Positions 53,227 through 62,154 of a DNA stretch of 64,000 bases are shown here, piece by piece. The position numbers and the translations under genes are program-made. How positions within the stretch are numbered: position 1 is the first letter of the stretch; every line of letters starts with the position of its first letter. Source of the stretch: Bacillus sp. BA3 (GTDB lineage: Bacteria > Bacillota > Bacilli > Bacillales > DSM-1321); NCBI GenBank assembly GCA_002835675.1, contig PIZR01000007.1, positions 262,465-326,464 of the forward strand. The letters run 5' to 3'. The notes below the pieces were generated by a model. The model saw only the letters and a list, made by a program, of their open reading frames with translations. It had not been told where the DNA came from and searched no databases.

Positions 53227-53712
53227 TTATTTTTTTTGTAGAATAATAAAATCATGTGCATAATGATTTTTTTCATCGATGCTGCCTGGTTTTGAGGAGA
53301 CTTTATCCCATTGATTTTCATCAATCACTGGAAAGAAAGTATCACCTTCAAAGGTTTCATGGATTTCCGTTATATACAGGCGATCGGTAACAGGAAGGAT
53401 TTCCTTGAAGATTTCGGCTCCGCCAATCACAAAAACTTCCTCATCACGGCTATCTGCAAACGTTTTGATTTGTGCTATATCATGTAAAACTACGCAGCCT
53501 TCCGCTTTAAAATCCTGATTGCGGGTAACGATGACATTTTCCCGGCCAGGCAGGACCCTGCCGATCGATTCAAATGTTTTTCGGCCCATGACGATCGGAT
53601 GGCCCATGGTAACTTTTTTAAAATACTGCAAATCGGCAGGTAAATGCCACGGCAGTTTATTGTTATTACCTATCACACGATTTTGATCCATAGCAACTAT
53701 CAATGAAATCAT
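53227..53712 (-). CDS. dfrA: dihydrofolate reductase, 161 aa
   Basis: The enzyme reduces dihydrofolate with [25 protein letters not shown], then [20 protein letters not shown], and [10 protein letters not shown] mark the substrate and NADPH sites. The catalytic carboxylate is in the PADLQYFK helix, as in E. coli FolA. The start overlaps the thyA stop by 4 bases, behind AAAGGTGAGG. It regenerates the folate that ThyA oxidises. Confidence 0.97.
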   Translation of the reverse strand: MISLIVAMDQNRVIGNNNKLPWHLPADLQYFKKVTMGHPIVMGRKTFESIGRVLPGRENVIVTRNQDFKAEGCVVLHDIAQIKTFADSRDEEVFVIGGAEIFKEILPVTDRLYITEIHETFEGDTFFPVIDENQWDKVSSKPGSIDEKNHYAHDFIILQKK

Positions 53713-54503
53713 ATGCTAACCTCACCTTTTATATGGGGATGAGCTTCGTAATTTTCCAAAACGAAATCCTCGAAGCTAAAATCAAAGATATTTTTCACAT
53801 CCGGATTGATTTTCATGATTGGCAATGGTTTGGGATCACGAGTCAACTGCAGTTCCACTTGTTCAAGGTGGTTAGAGTAGATGTGGACATCCCCGAAAGT
53901 ATGTACAAATTCGCCAACTTCCAAATCACACACTTGGGCGATCATCATCGTTAAGAGCGCATATGAAGCTATGTTAAAAGGAACACCTAAAAAGACGTCC
54001 GCTGAACGTTGGTATAGCTGGCATGAAAGCTTACCATCAGCGACATAGAATTGAAAGAAAGCATGGCAAGGCGGCAAGGCCATTTCGTCCAGTTCCCCAA
54101 CATTCCAAGCACTGACTATCAGCCTTCTTGAATTTGGATTCGTTTTGATTTGTTCGATCAATTCACTGATTTGGTCGATTTGCCTTCCATCAGCCGTTCC
54201 CCAAGAACGCCATTGATGACCATAAATCGGACCTAATTCTCCCTTTTCATCAGCCCATTCATTCCAGATGCGCACGCTATTTTCCTGAAGGTAGCCAACG
54301 TTCGTATCACCCTTCAAAAACCACAATAGTTCATGGATAATCGCTTTTAAACTAACCTTTTTCGTTGTAAGTACAGGGAATCCATCTTTTAAATTGAATC
54401 TCATTTGATATCCAAAGGTACTGATCGTTCCTGTTCCCGTACGATCACCCTTTTGCGTTCCATTTTCGAGTACATGCTTACATAAATCTAAATATTGCTT
54501 CAT
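53709..54503 (-). CDS. thyA: thymidylate synthase ThyA, 264 aa
   Basis: The enzyme methylates dUMP with methylene-tetrahydrofolate. The catalytic cysteine is in [14 protein letters not shown], and [36 protein letters not shown] and HIYSNH are conserved. The 264-residue length matches the E. coli-type enzyme (ThyB of B. subtilis) rather than the longer phage-type ThyA. It is the first gene of thyA-dfrA. Confidence 0.97.
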   Translation of the reverse strand: MKQYLDLCKHVLENGTQKGDRTGTGTISTFGYQMRFNLKDGFPVLTTKKVSLKAIIHELLWFLKGDTNVGYLQENSVRIWNEWADEKGELGPIYGHQWRSWGTADGRQIDQISELIEQIKTNPNSRRLIVSAWNVGELDEMALPPCHAFFQFYVADGKLSCQLYQRSADVFLGVPFNIASYALLTMMIAQVCDLEVGEFVHTFGDVHIYSNHLEQVELQLTRDPKPLPIMKINPDVKNIFDFSFEDFVLENYEAHPHIKGEVSI

Positions 54504-54560
54504 GATAAACCACCTTTTCTACTTTCATTCTCCTTATTTTAACGTATTATTGCCCAATGT

Positions 54561-55271
54561 TTAATCTAATTGTTTAATAAAATTATAAGTCTTGGGTGCT
54601 TTTTGTCTAAGCAATTGATTTTGTTCATCGTTCAAATAAAACATGGCAAACGTTTCTGCAAAGTATTCCTCAGGGTAATTGGAAAAATACGTAATCCCGG
54701 GAAACAGCCCATCCACTTCCTTACCCCAAATCTTCAAATAATCCATGTCTTCACGGATTCCATCAAACACTATATTATCGATAGAATGCCCCAGCTCATG
54801 CAGTTCCAAATTAACGGAGCCATGCCCGTTGCCCTTGTCACTTGCCCCGATTTTAACCAATACCGTATGTGATCCGCCCATACCAGGCACATCATCCCAA
54901 GTTGTTTCTTTATTCAAATAACCACGCGGAGTTTTCCCCTTTAATTTTGCCGCGGATTGATTTTCTGTTAAATCACCATCGAATAGTTTGATCCTCACAC
55001 CACTTTCAGCAGTTTTCTTCAATAGGGAATGAGGCAGTTTATTAATGGTACCAGCAATTTTAAGTGCTTCCCTTTCATCGTACTCCTCTTCTGGAAATAA
55101 AAATATTCGTTGCAATTCTTTATTGCCTTTAAAAAGTTCAGCTTGTCTTAAAAGATTATCTTTGGGTAAATTCCGCCATTTCACCCCTTCATCCTTCGCT
55201 AATGAATAGGAGAGCATTGAGAATAAAAAGACAAATAATGCAAGTATGGATAACCATTTCTTCCTTTTCAC
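54561..55271 (-). CDS. secreted anthrax-lethal-factor-type metallopeptidase (ATLF/Pro-Pro endopeptidase-like), 236 aa
   Basis: A signal peptide (WLSILALFVFLFSMLSYSLA) precedes a domain with the zinc motif HELGHSID near residue 155 (HExxH). Downstream YFAETFAMFYL near 210 supplies a second Glu/Tyr pair, as in lethal-factor C-terminal-like enzymes. GMGGSHTVLVKIGASDKGNG precedes the metal site. Relatives in Bacillus and Clostridium cut after prolines in surface proteins. The substrate here is unknown. The gene is monocistronic. Confidence 0.85.
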   Translation of the reverse strand: MKRKKWLSILALFVFLFSMLSYSLAKDEGVKWRNLPKDNLLRQAELFKGNKELQRIFLFPEEEYDEREALKIAGTINKLPHSLLKKTAESGVRIKLFDGDLTENQSAAKLKGKTPRGYLNKETTWDDVPGMGGSHTVLVKIGASDKGNGHGSVNLELHELGHSIDNIVFDGIREDMDYLKIWGKEVDGLFPGITYFSNYPEEYFAETFAMFYLNDEQNQLLRQKAPKTYNFIKQLD

Positions 55272-55494
55272 ACGCTTCTCCCCCCTTCTTCATTCCTCAT
55301 TTATGTTAAGAAAATATATGTTATTTAAAAACTCTAAACCTTCGATACTATTATATTAGTATAACATATTGCCCTAATGTAAAAACTCTATGTTTTTTTG
55401 GTAATTTCGGTTGCCATTCATCATGAGAAGAACCATTGATCCGCACTTTTCATATATCAACAGTATATAATCGTAAAAGGTTTAAGGTGATCGC

Positions 55495-55737
55495 ATGGAA
55501 ACCAATAATAAAAAAGCAATCTTGAAGGAGCACCGAGAACTTGCTGAAGAAGTGCTTGATATTTACAGTTTAAGAGTGTTCATCATTCTCGACCTTTTTC
55601 TCTTCTCCATCTTATTTGGCATACTGCTGCATCCGCTACTGTCTTCACTTTGGCTTAACTTTTTATTGCCATTGCTTTTCTTCACAACATTTACAGCCCT
55701 TCTTCAAATAATTGATATTTTCCAAAATAAAAGCTGA
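55495..55737 (+). CDS. small membrane protein, 80 aa
   Basis: I do not recognise this protein. A polar head (KAILKEHRELAEEVLDIYSL) is followed by two membrane segments, FIILDLFLFSILFGILL and WLNFLLPLLFFTTFTALLQI. The start ATG at 55495 has AAGGTGATCGC upstream. It ends at a terminator hairpin that overlaps its stop. Confidence 0.7.
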   Translation: METNNKKAILKEHRELAEEVLDIYSLRVFIILDLFLFSILFGILLHPLLSSLWLNFLLPLLFFTTFTALLQIIDIFQNKS

Positions 55738-55758
55738 CATCATATTTGATGTCAGCTT
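55731..55758. terminator. 12-bp perfect hairpin overlapping the stop of the small membrane protein gene
   Basis: AAGCTGACATCA pairs with TGATGTCAGCTT around TATT. On the minus strand a T-rich stretch (TTTTATTTTGG) follows, so it can end leftward transcripts. On the plus strand there is no T-tract. Confidence 0.7.
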
Positions 55759-55765
55759 CAGACGG

Positions 55766-55809
55766 GTAGGCAACCTCGATGAAAAATCAAGTTTGCCTAC
55801 AGTTTTTTT
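55766..55809 (+). terminator. intrinsic terminator, plus strand
   Basis: GTAGGCAA pairs with TTGCCTAC across an 18-nt loop and is followed by AGTTTTTTT. It is the second hairpin after the small membrane protein gene. Confidence 0.7.
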
Positions 55810-55828
55810 ATATGTGCACAATTTAGAC

Positions 55829-55957
55829 GTTGATTTCCGCTCCAGGCACTCGCTTTCCGCGGGCGGTCCGGTAGCCTCCTCGGCGCTTTTGCGCCTGTGG
55901 GGTCAACCCTCGACTCGCTTTTCCCGCAGGAGTCTCGCACCTTCCGCTTCAATCAAC
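55829..55957. repeat. 129-bp GC-rich structured dispersed repeat
   Basis: The element is bounded by GTTGATT and AATCAAC. Inside, CGCTTTCCGCGGGCGG near the left and CCCGCAGGAGTCTCGCACC near the right are imperfect inverted arms. A central hairpin is formed by GCCTCCTCGGCGC and GCGCCTGTGGGG. Its base composition differs sharply from its surroundings. I recall near-identical elements in many copies in Bacillus and Lysinibacillus genomes, without known function. It contains no credible gene. Confidence 0.8.
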
Positions 55958-56060
55958 TTTGTTTTAAATTTTGGTTATGTTAAATAATATTGTTGTTTTT
56001 TAGTCAAATAAATGAGACCTTCTCTTATCAGGGGTCTCATAATCATTTTAATTTTTAAAA

Positions 56061-56666
56061 TTACTCGTATTTACATAGCTTTGGAACTACAAAATCGGGA
56101 AAAGTCTTGATTATTTTTTTATAGGTTGCGAAATTCGATTGACTTGAGATAACCGCAATGTTATCTCCATCATAGCCAATCCAAAAAATACTTGTATCGA
56201 CTTCTACTTTAACCACTACTGTTCCCACAATTTTCCCTTCCCAATTTCCTTTCCATTCTCTTTGTTCTACACTAAATACATCTTTGTTTGTGGACCATAA
56301 AACTAAATCATTCCCACTACCAAGAGTAATATAGAAAGGGAAAATCTCCTGAAACTGCTTTTCATTCTGGATTTCAGTAACAACGTATCGGTTAGTTAAG
56401 TATCTATAACTGATATTGAATTCCTTGCAATTATGTTCAAACTCTTCTTTGCAATAAGAAGAAACCTCAGCACAAAAATAAAGTGGAAATGCTTGAATGT
56501 TTCTCATCCACAATGGCAGGAAATTTTCATCACATTCTGGTAGATAAAAGCCATCCATTGAGAAAACATATGGCGTAGTGCCTTCTATTGCAAACGGGAA
56601 AAAACCTCCAGCATCAGGATTTGAGTCATAATATCTCTTCGGGAAATAGCCAACTTCTATATTCAA
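56061..56666 (-). CDS. hypothetical protein, 201 aa
   Basis: I do not recognise this protein. It begins MNIEVGYFPKRYYDSNPDAG, is mixed alpha/beta with many aromatic residues, and has no signal peptide or membrane helix. It looks like a SUKH- or immunity-type soluble protein in composition only. It is AT-rich, lies between the 129-bp repeat and a transposase remnant, and interrupts a conserved gene block, so recent transfer is likely. Confidence 0.65.
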   Translation of the reverse strand: MNIEVGYFPKRYYDSNPDAGGFFPFAIEGTTPYVFSMDGFYLPECDENFLPLWMRNIQAFPLYFCAEVSSYCKEEFEHNCKEFNISYRYLTNRYVVTEIQNEKQFQEIFPFYITLGSGNDLVLWSTNKDVFSVEQREWKGNWEGKIVGTVVVKVEVDTSIFWIGYDGDNIAVISSQSNFATYKKIIKTFPDFVVPKLCKYE

Positions 56667-56697
56667 TTTTCCGCCCCCGTAGTTCCAATGTATTCAT

Positions 56698-56905
56698 TTA
56701 TTAAAGGTTGATAATCTTAACTCTTTATAAGTAACATCTGTCTTGAAAAGACAATTTTCTACTATCATACTACTTATTGATATATTATCACTTTGAGAAA
56801 ATGCCCTCCAAGCATCGGTGCAAAATGTATTGTCCGACGACAATTTATTGCCGATAGCATTTTCTAATTGAGTTTTGACGATTCTTCCTCTACCAAGAAC
56901 ACCTG
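56698..56905 (-). pseudogene. IS1595-family transposase remnant
   Basis: The minus strand reads GVLGRGRIVKTQLENAIGNK, then LSSDNTFCTDAWRAFSQ, in one frame, matching the central part of IS1595/ISXO2-like transposases (conserved LENAIGxKLSSDNxLCTDxWRAF). After WRAF the frame continues with unrelated residues and stops at 56698. The N-terminal half is missing. It lies directly upstream of the 201-aa hypothetical gene, in the 314-bp gap 56667-56980. Confidence 0.7.
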
Positions 56906-56935
56906 AATAATGACACCATTCTGAAACTTTTGCGA

Positions 56936-56972
56936 CAAAAAGCTGCCATCATTTTCGATGGCAGCTTTTTTA
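56936..56972. terminator. bidirectional terminator after the terC-like gene
   Basis: AAAAAGCTGCCATC and GATGGCAGCTTTTT are perfect inverted repeats around ATTTTC, with A and T runs outside. Confidence 0.92.
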
Positions 56973-56980
56973 AATAGTGC

Positions 56981-57745
56981 TCAACCATGTTCCTTAAGCT
57001 TTTTCCCTTTCTTCAAATGGAATACGATCGTGGTGCCAAAAATCAGCAAAATAAAGGCAAAAAAGATTGCAGGCGGGATTTCTATCCTTGCAACGGCCAA
57101 TAACATTTTTATAGCAATGAATCCGATAAGGACATATGCGGCAGTTTCCAATTCAGGAACCTTATCTATCAATTTTAGAAATAATCCCGCCACTCCCCGC
57201 ATCATCAAGACACCAATCATTCCCCCTGTCAAAAGCACCCAGACTTTTTCACTCACCCCGAATGCGGCCAAGACACTATCGACGGAAAATGCTATATCCA
57301 TCAATTCCACTGCGGCAACCGTTCCCCATAAGGTACCAAACATACGGATCAGTATGCTGTTTTTATTCATTCCCTGAATATCTTCATCAGCTTGTTTTTT
57401 TCTTTTATCCCTAAAGTATTTAAATGAGAGCCAACCAAGATAGGCTGCTCCAATTACCTTCACCCACCAAAGCTTAATGAGGAAAACACCGATTCCAATC
57501 GCTATAAATCTAAAAGCGTAAGCACCTAATAAACCGTAAAAAAGTGCTTTTTTCCGTTGTTTTTCCGGAAGGTGCCTGACCATTACTGCTAATACCAAAG
57601 CGTTGTCCGCTGATAGCAACCCTTCCATTAATACGAGCGTTCCAATCAATCCCCAGCTCACCGGGTCGGATAAAACCTCGACCCACATATGCCAGTCAAA
57701 AAACTGGGCATACGTTTGCATGATGTTATTTAACAACTCTGACAT
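56981..57745 (-). CDS. TerC family integral membrane protein, 254 aa
   Basis: TerC-family proteins act in metal ion export, especially manganese, and metalation of exported enzymes. The typical stretches LMEGLLSADNALVLAVMVRH and VELMDIAFSVDSVLAAFGVS carry the conserved acidic residues inside membrane segments; about seven hydrophobic helices are present. No yybP-ykoY riboswitch motif is visible in the short upstream region. It resembles B. subtilis YjbE/YkoY-type proteins; which paralogue is unclear. Confidence 0.9.
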   Translation of the reverse strand: MSELLNNIMQTYAQFFDWHMWVEVLSDPVSWGLIGTLVLMEGLLSADNALVLAVMVRHLPEKQRKKALFYGLLGAYAFRFIAIGIGVFLIKLWWVKVIGAAYLGWLSFKYFRDKRKKQADEDIQGMNKNSILIRMFGTLWGTVAAVELMDIAFSVDSVLAAFGVSEKVWVLLTGGMIGVLMMRGVAGLFLKLIDKVPELETAAYVLIGFIAIKMLLAVARIEIPPAIFFAFILLIFGTTIVFHLKKGKKLKEHG

Positions 57746-57955
57746 GATAAAGACTCCTCTGCTACTATAACCGCAAAATTAGAAAACCTTTTAAAATAAC
57801 ATTGTTCACATTGTTCCCCGTTATGATAAAAACTCTGCTTTTATTTCAACACAAAATAAATACGTTGCATGACAACGTATCATTTCGATGCTATTAGAGA
57901 TTCACTTCATTTTCATCATACTCTTACACTTACATAAAATCAACGAAACCAACCG

Positions 57956-58573
57956 CTATGAGATCCTTTGTTTACTCGTCCACTCTGGCGGCGTATTTTT
58001 ATCCCAATATATTTTCCCTATATTATAATGGGTGGCAAATGAATCATGATGGGTATGATAATGAAAATCGAACCAATACCCTTCCAGTGGAGGATTTTCC
58101 TGCCTGACATGGAATCTGATGATATCCTTGCCGCTGTTTGTATCATAAATATGAAATATTTTTTCAGCCCTGCCCGCACTCGGCTGCTCAGTGATGGTTA
58201 ATTGCTGTAATTTCTCATCTGGAAATTGGGCAGCCATTTCGGTAATGGCTTCTTCCATTTTTGGTAATATGGCCATTTTGAACTCATCACCAATTTTAGG
58301 ATTGATCTTCTCGCCAAATTTCACAAATGCGTTTTCCTCTGCCTTATTCATTATGCCCGATAAAAATTCTTCCCGGTTGAATTCCTCTTCTAGTTCAGTA
58401 GAATTTTGCGAAGGAAGATAGGATAATCCCTCTTCTTCCACTAACCCTTTTTTAGTATCCTTTAACGAATCGGCTTCCGCAAGCCACGCCAGATCTGAAG
58501 GAGTGACAAGACCAAACGTCAAAACGGATACTAAAATGACGAGACTTTTCCTGAACCAAACCGCCGCTTTCAA
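57956..58573 (-). CDS. ypjP: YpjP family protein, 205 aa
   Basis: An N-terminal hydrophobic segment (LVILVSVLTFGLVTPSDLAW) suggests export. The C-terminal part contains FHVRQENPPLEGYWFDFHYH, then HDSFATHYNIGKIYWD, conserved in the Bacillus YpjP family. The start is TTG at 58573 behind GGAGGGGGAG. Its function is unknown. In B. subtilis it also lies near thyB-dfrA and ypiP. Confidence 0.88.
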   Translation of the reverse strand: MKAAVWFRKSLVILVSVLTFGLVTPSDLAWLAEADSLKDTKKGLVEEEGLSYLPSQNSTELEEEFNREEFLSGIMNKAEENAFVKFGEKINPKIGDEFKMAILPKMEEAITEMAAQFPDEKLQQLTITEQPSAGRAEKIFHIYDTNSGKDIIRFHVRQENPPLEGYWFDFHYHTHHDSFATHYNIGKIYWDKNTPPEWTSKQRIS

Positions 58574-58811
58574 ATCACACTCCCCCTCCTTTTTTGTATT
58601 GTCTTTATATTTAGTATACTTTTATTTTTTGGTAATTACGAATATATAGTTACCCATGTTTTAAAAATCAAAAAAAAGGATATATACCTATATAAAGTTT
58701 ATGAACTCGAACTTTTTTATTAAATATCAATAAATTTACATTTAAATGAAGGATTTTGACGATTATTGGAGAACTTAATTAGATTCAAGTCTTTTTAAGG
58801 AGGGGTCTTAT

Positions 58812-58886
58812 ATGGCTTCGACTGCCATGGTGGCTTTATGTCTTGTAACATTAGCATTTTTCGTATATTTATCATTTGCTGATTAA
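58812..58886 (+). CDS. 24-aa hydrophobic peptide
   Basis: ATG at 58812 is preceded by an excellent ribosome-binding site, AAGGAGGGG. The peptide reads MASTAMVALCLVTLAFFVYL, ending SFAD, a single membrane helix. It lies about 120 bp upstream of the gamma-glutamyltransferase start on the same strand. It could be a small membrane protein made in its own right or a leader. I do not know a named family. Confidence 0.65.
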   Translation: MASTAMVALCLVTLAFFVYLSFAD

Positions 58887-59009
58887 GAATAAATGAATAC
58901 CTACGAAAAATCTCCTTGTCATTCTTCTACAATGACAAGGTTTTCTTTTCATTCAAACATAAGCCTTACCTTTTGGCAGATAAAAGGACTGAATAATGGA
59001 GGAATTATT

Positions 59010-60698
59010 TTGGAAAACAACAATGAAATCATTAAAGATAAGGATTATAAAAGGGAAACAGCTACAGGGGGCGCCGGAATGGTCGTTACAGCTCATCCGG
59101 TAGCCACTTCCATAGGGGAAAAAATATTACGTGAAGGTGGAAATGCTGTCGATGCGGCGGTCGCCATCCAATTTGCCCTGAATATTGTGGAACCCATGAT
59201 GACCGGTATCGGCGGAAGTGGTTTCCTAATGGTATATAACGCTAAAAATAAGGAAACGAAAATATACGATGGGCATGTAAGAGCACCTAAAGCAGCACAT
59301 CGAGACATGTTTCTTGATGAAAAAGGGAAAGTCATCCCATTTAAAGAAAGATCAATCAAAGCCACAGCGGTAGGCATACCCGGAATACTGAAAGCTTTGG
59401 ATGAAGCACTCGCTGAAAATGGCAGTAAGCCATTGGCTGAACTTATCGAGCCATCCATTGAATTTGCTGAAAAAGGAGTTCCCGTCAATTGGGTACTATG
59501 CGATGCTCTTAAAAACTTTGAATATAGATTGGGTGATGAAGCGCGTAAGTTCTTCATACCAAACGGAAAACCCTATCAGGATGGCGATTTGCTGATTAAA
59601 GAAAAATTGGCGAATACCTATCGGATATTACAACGTGAGGGAATTTCCGCTTTTTATGAAGGTGAAATCGGAGAGGGCATCATTTCCTGTATACAGGAGC
59701 TTGGAGGGTTCATGGAGCTTTCTGATTTAAAGGGCTATAAAGCTACTATCGATGTACCAATGTATGGGACTTATAAGGATTATTTAATTGCTTCATCAAA
59801 TGCGCCAAGTGCCGGCGGATTCACGGTCATTCAAATCCTGAAAATTTTGGAAAGCTTCCAAATCGAACAATATGACGCCCGTGCTTGGGAAAAATATTAT
59901 TTAATCGCAGAAGCGATGCGTCTGGCATTTACAGATAAAAAAGCATTTCTCGCTGATCCCGAATTTGCCGAATTGCCATTGGCGGGTCTCATGCATGATG
60001 AGTATATAGCTAAACGCCGCTCCTTCATTAATTTCAAGTCAAGAAATAATGCCATTGACTTCGGAAACCCTTGGATTTATGATTCCGTGCAACAAAGGGA
60101 AGTCATTCCGCAACCTAATGAAGAAGAGATCAGTGAAACGACACACTTCACTGTCCGTGACAGATGGGGTAATATCGCAGCATGCACTTCTACAGTAGAA
60201 CATCCATTCGGATCAGGCATCATGGTTTCAGACTATGGTTTCATGCTGAATAACGAACTGACTGATTTTGATTCCATTCCAGGCGGCATGAATGAAGTGC
60301 AGCCCAATAAACGCCCAGTCAGCTGTAAAAGCCCGACCATCATCTTTAAAGACGGCAAGCCGATCTTGACGTTAGGGTCACCAGGTGGACCAACCATCAT
60401 CAGTTCAGTCGTACAAACGATCATTAATGTACTCGATTTAAAAATGGATTTGAAAGCAGCCATCGAAGAACCTAGAATTTTCACTCCGATGGGCCCTCAT
60501 ATTGAATGGGAGCCTGGAATGGATATGACTAGCAAAGGCCACTTGGAAGCAATGGGCTTCGCCTTTAATGAAGTTCCCCACTCAATAGGGAACGTCCAAG
60601 CGATTCAAATCAACCCCGATGGCTCAAACTATGGTGCTGCCGATTCAAGCCGAGAAGGCTGTGCCATGGGTCTGGACGAAACAGATTATAAATCGTGA
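59010..60698 (+). CDS. gamma-glutamyltransferase, YwrD-like cytosolic form, 562 aa
   Basis: The proenzyme cleaves itself and then transfers or hydrolyses gamma-glutamyl groups, for instance from glutathione-like thiols. The predicted nucleophile is the first Thr of TTHFTVRDRWGN near residue 377. GGNAVDAAVAIQFALNIVEP and GIGGSGFLMVY mark the large subunit, and RPVSCKSPTIIFKDGKPIL, then GSPGGPTIISSVVQ, mark the small subunit and oxyanion site. The start is TTG at 59010 behind GGAGG; codons further upstream lack a start signal. There is no signal peptide, unlike secreted Ggt, so it resembles YwrD. Confidence 0.92.
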   Translation: MENNNEIIKDKDYKRETATGGAGMVVTAHPVATSIGEKILREGGNAVDAAVAIQFALNIVEPMMTGIGGSGFLMVYNAKNKETKIYDGHVRAPKAAHRDMFLDEKGKVIPFKERSIKATAVGIPGILKALDEALAENGSKPLAELIEPSIEFAEKGVPVNWVLCDALKNFEYRLGDEARKFFIPNGKPYQDGDLLIKEKLANTYRILQREGISAFYEGEIGEGIISCIQELGGFMELSDLKGYKATIDVPMYGTYKDYLIASSNAPSAGGFTVIQILKILESFQIEQYDARAWEKYYLIAEAMRLAFTDKKAFLADPEFAELPLAGLMHDEYIAKRRSFINFKSRNNAIDFGNPWIYDSVQQREVIPQPNEEEISETTHFTVRDRWGNIAACTSTVEHPFGSGIMVSDYGFMLNNELTDFDSIPGGMNEVQPNKRPVSCKSPTIIFKDGKPILTLGSPGGPTIISSVVQTIINVLDLKMDLKAAIEEPRIFTPMGPHIEWEPGMDMTSKGHLEAMGFAFNEVPHSIGNVQAIQINPDGSNYGAADSSREGCAMGLDETDYKS

Positions 60699-61478
60699 TC
60701 ACTGGATGGAAATGAAGCCAAAATGGAATTTGGATGTTTTTCTTTTTAGTACTTCAAATCCAAATTCCTCAAAGCGGGAGCTGCGGTAATGGTCTTTCAA
60801 CACGACTCTCTTGCGCGCAACCCGCTTAGCTTCTTTCATTATTTCAACCGATAGATCCTTACCATCCGCAAAATGAGTCAGTCCCCTTATACCATTCGAT
60901 TCCTGAATCGTTTCTTCAAACATGGGATCGAAATATACGACATCAAAATGATTGTCCGGCAATGTTTTCAATATTTCGTAATGATCACCCTGCCTGACCT
61001 CTATTCTTCTCATCGCAGAAATCATTTTTTCTTCTGCATCCTCCCATGTTTTCATTCCACGGTCCACGAGCAAGGCCAAATATTGATTTCCTTCCAATCC
61101 GACAACCCGTCCATGTTCACCCACCGCGAAACTTGCGACAATCGCATCAGAGCCCAATCCCAAGGTACAATCAAGCACAGCGTGCCCTTCATTTATATCT
61201 CCGGCAATGAGAAATGGATCACTTTCTCCGCGCATTATTCTTTTTATACGAATCATCGCTAGGTTCGGGTGAAAAAAGAATGGTTCTTTTTCCTGGTATC
61301 GATATAACTCCATCCGCTTTTTACCAAAAACAAGGCAATCACCTTCATTATGTTCCGCTTGGATATCTCTCACTGATCGTTTTCTTCTTGCTATAAAGGG
61401 GATTTGCAATTCTTCAGCTAACCTTTTGGCTAATATCATCGTTTCTTTATCGGCTCTTCCTACTGTTGTGACAAACAT
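60699..61478 (-). CDS. ypiP: class I SAM-dependent methyltransferase, YpiP family, 259 aa
   Basis: The N-terminal ~95 residues are the YpiP-specific part (VTTVGRADKETMILAKRLAE, then QIPFIARRKRSV). The SAM site is AVLDCTLGLGSDAIVASFAV near 115-134, followed by VVGLEGN and the NPPY-like acidic motif DVVYFDPMFEETI. The last motif and the RsmJ-like layout suggest 16S rRNA (guanine-N2) methylation, but this is not proved for YpiP. ATG at 61478 has AAGGGG upstream. Convergent with ggt, its stop is adjacent to the ggt stop. Confidence 0.85.
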   Translation of the reverse strand: MFVTTVGRADKETMILAKRLAEELQIPFIARRKRSVRDIQAEHNEGDCLVFGKKRMELYRYQEKEPFFFHPNLAMIRIKRIMRGESDPFLIAGDINEGHAVLDCTLGLGSDAIVASFAVGEHGRVVGLEGNQYLALLVDRGMKTWEDAEEKMISAMRRIEVRQGDHYEILKTLPDNHFDVVYFDPMFEETIQESNGIRGLTHFADGKDLSVEIMKEAKRVARKRVVLKDHYRSSRFEEFGFEVLKRKTSKFHFGFISIQ

Positions 61479-61554
61479 GAATCCTACCCCTTCATACTCT
61501 TTTAAAATTTGAAAAGAATGCCCTGTTTCCAGGACATTCCGCTTTATCACTTAT

Positions 61555-61983
61555 TTACTTACTGAACGCTGCCAATAAATTTTCCATGATGGCTTCCATT
61601 GGCTGTCCTTCTATATCATGTCGCGGAATGAAATGTACGACCTCTTTGCCCTTTAAAAGAGCCATGGATGGTGAAGAAGGTTCTATTCCATCGAAGTATT
61701 CGCGCATTTTAGCTGTCGCTTCCTTATCTTGGCCTGCGAATACAGTTACCAAATGATCTGGCTTATTGTCCGCTTGGAGTACGGCTTGAGTAGCAGCTGG
61801 ACGGGCTAACCCGGCAGCACAGCCGCAAACTGAATTCACGACCACAAGTGTCGTACCTTCTACCGATTCCATAAAGTTTTCAACCGCTTCAGCGGATTCC
61901 AACTCATCAAAACCTGCTTGCACCAGTTCCGCGCGCATTGGTTTCACCATTTGTTTCATATATTCATCATATGCCATCGACAT
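61555..61983 (-). CDS. bacilliredoxin BrxA/BrxB family (YphP type), 142 aa
   Basis: Bacilliredoxins remove bacillithiol from oxidised proteins. The active site is VVVNSVCGCAAGLARP (Cys53 and Cys55, CGC), in a thioredoxin fold with DKEATAKMREYF and SSPSMALL. ATG at 61983 has AAGGAGG upstream; a longer version adds ten codons without a site. Position next to ilvD points to YphP (BrxA). This name is unrelated to the BREX gene brxA in the same window. Confidence 0.93.
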   Translation of the reverse strand: MSMAYDEYMKQMVKPMRAELVQAGFDELESAEAVENFMESVEGTTLVVVNSVCGCAAGLARPAATQAVLQADNKPDHLVTVFAGQDKEATAKMREYFDGIEPSSPSMALLKGKEVVHFIPRHDIEGQPMEAIMENLLAAFSK

Positions 61984-62154
61984 AAAAAAACCTCCTTGGT
62001 TACAATTCTTCAATTAGTATAATGATACTATATTATTGAGTGCATATGCAAAAATGACGCTTAAAGCTTTGTAAAATTTCATTGTTTCCCACAAAGAAAC
62101 ATGGTGACAGAATCCAGTTTCATTCTGCCACCATGTTTTAGTCTTCCTTTTAAC

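Noticed and set aside
56958..57377. 139-codon plus-strand open frame opposite the terC-like gene
   Set aside because: It is antisense to a clear TerC-family gene and reads like the complement of hydrophobic codons.
57746..57955. Possible yybP-ykoY manganese riboswitch before the terC-like gene
   Set aside because: The conserved motif pairs are absent and the region is too short for the full structure.
61555..61983. BrxA/BrxB name match to BREX genes
   Set aside because: This is a bacilliredoxin with a CGC active site next to ilvD; the shared symbol is a coincidence and it is not part of BREX.
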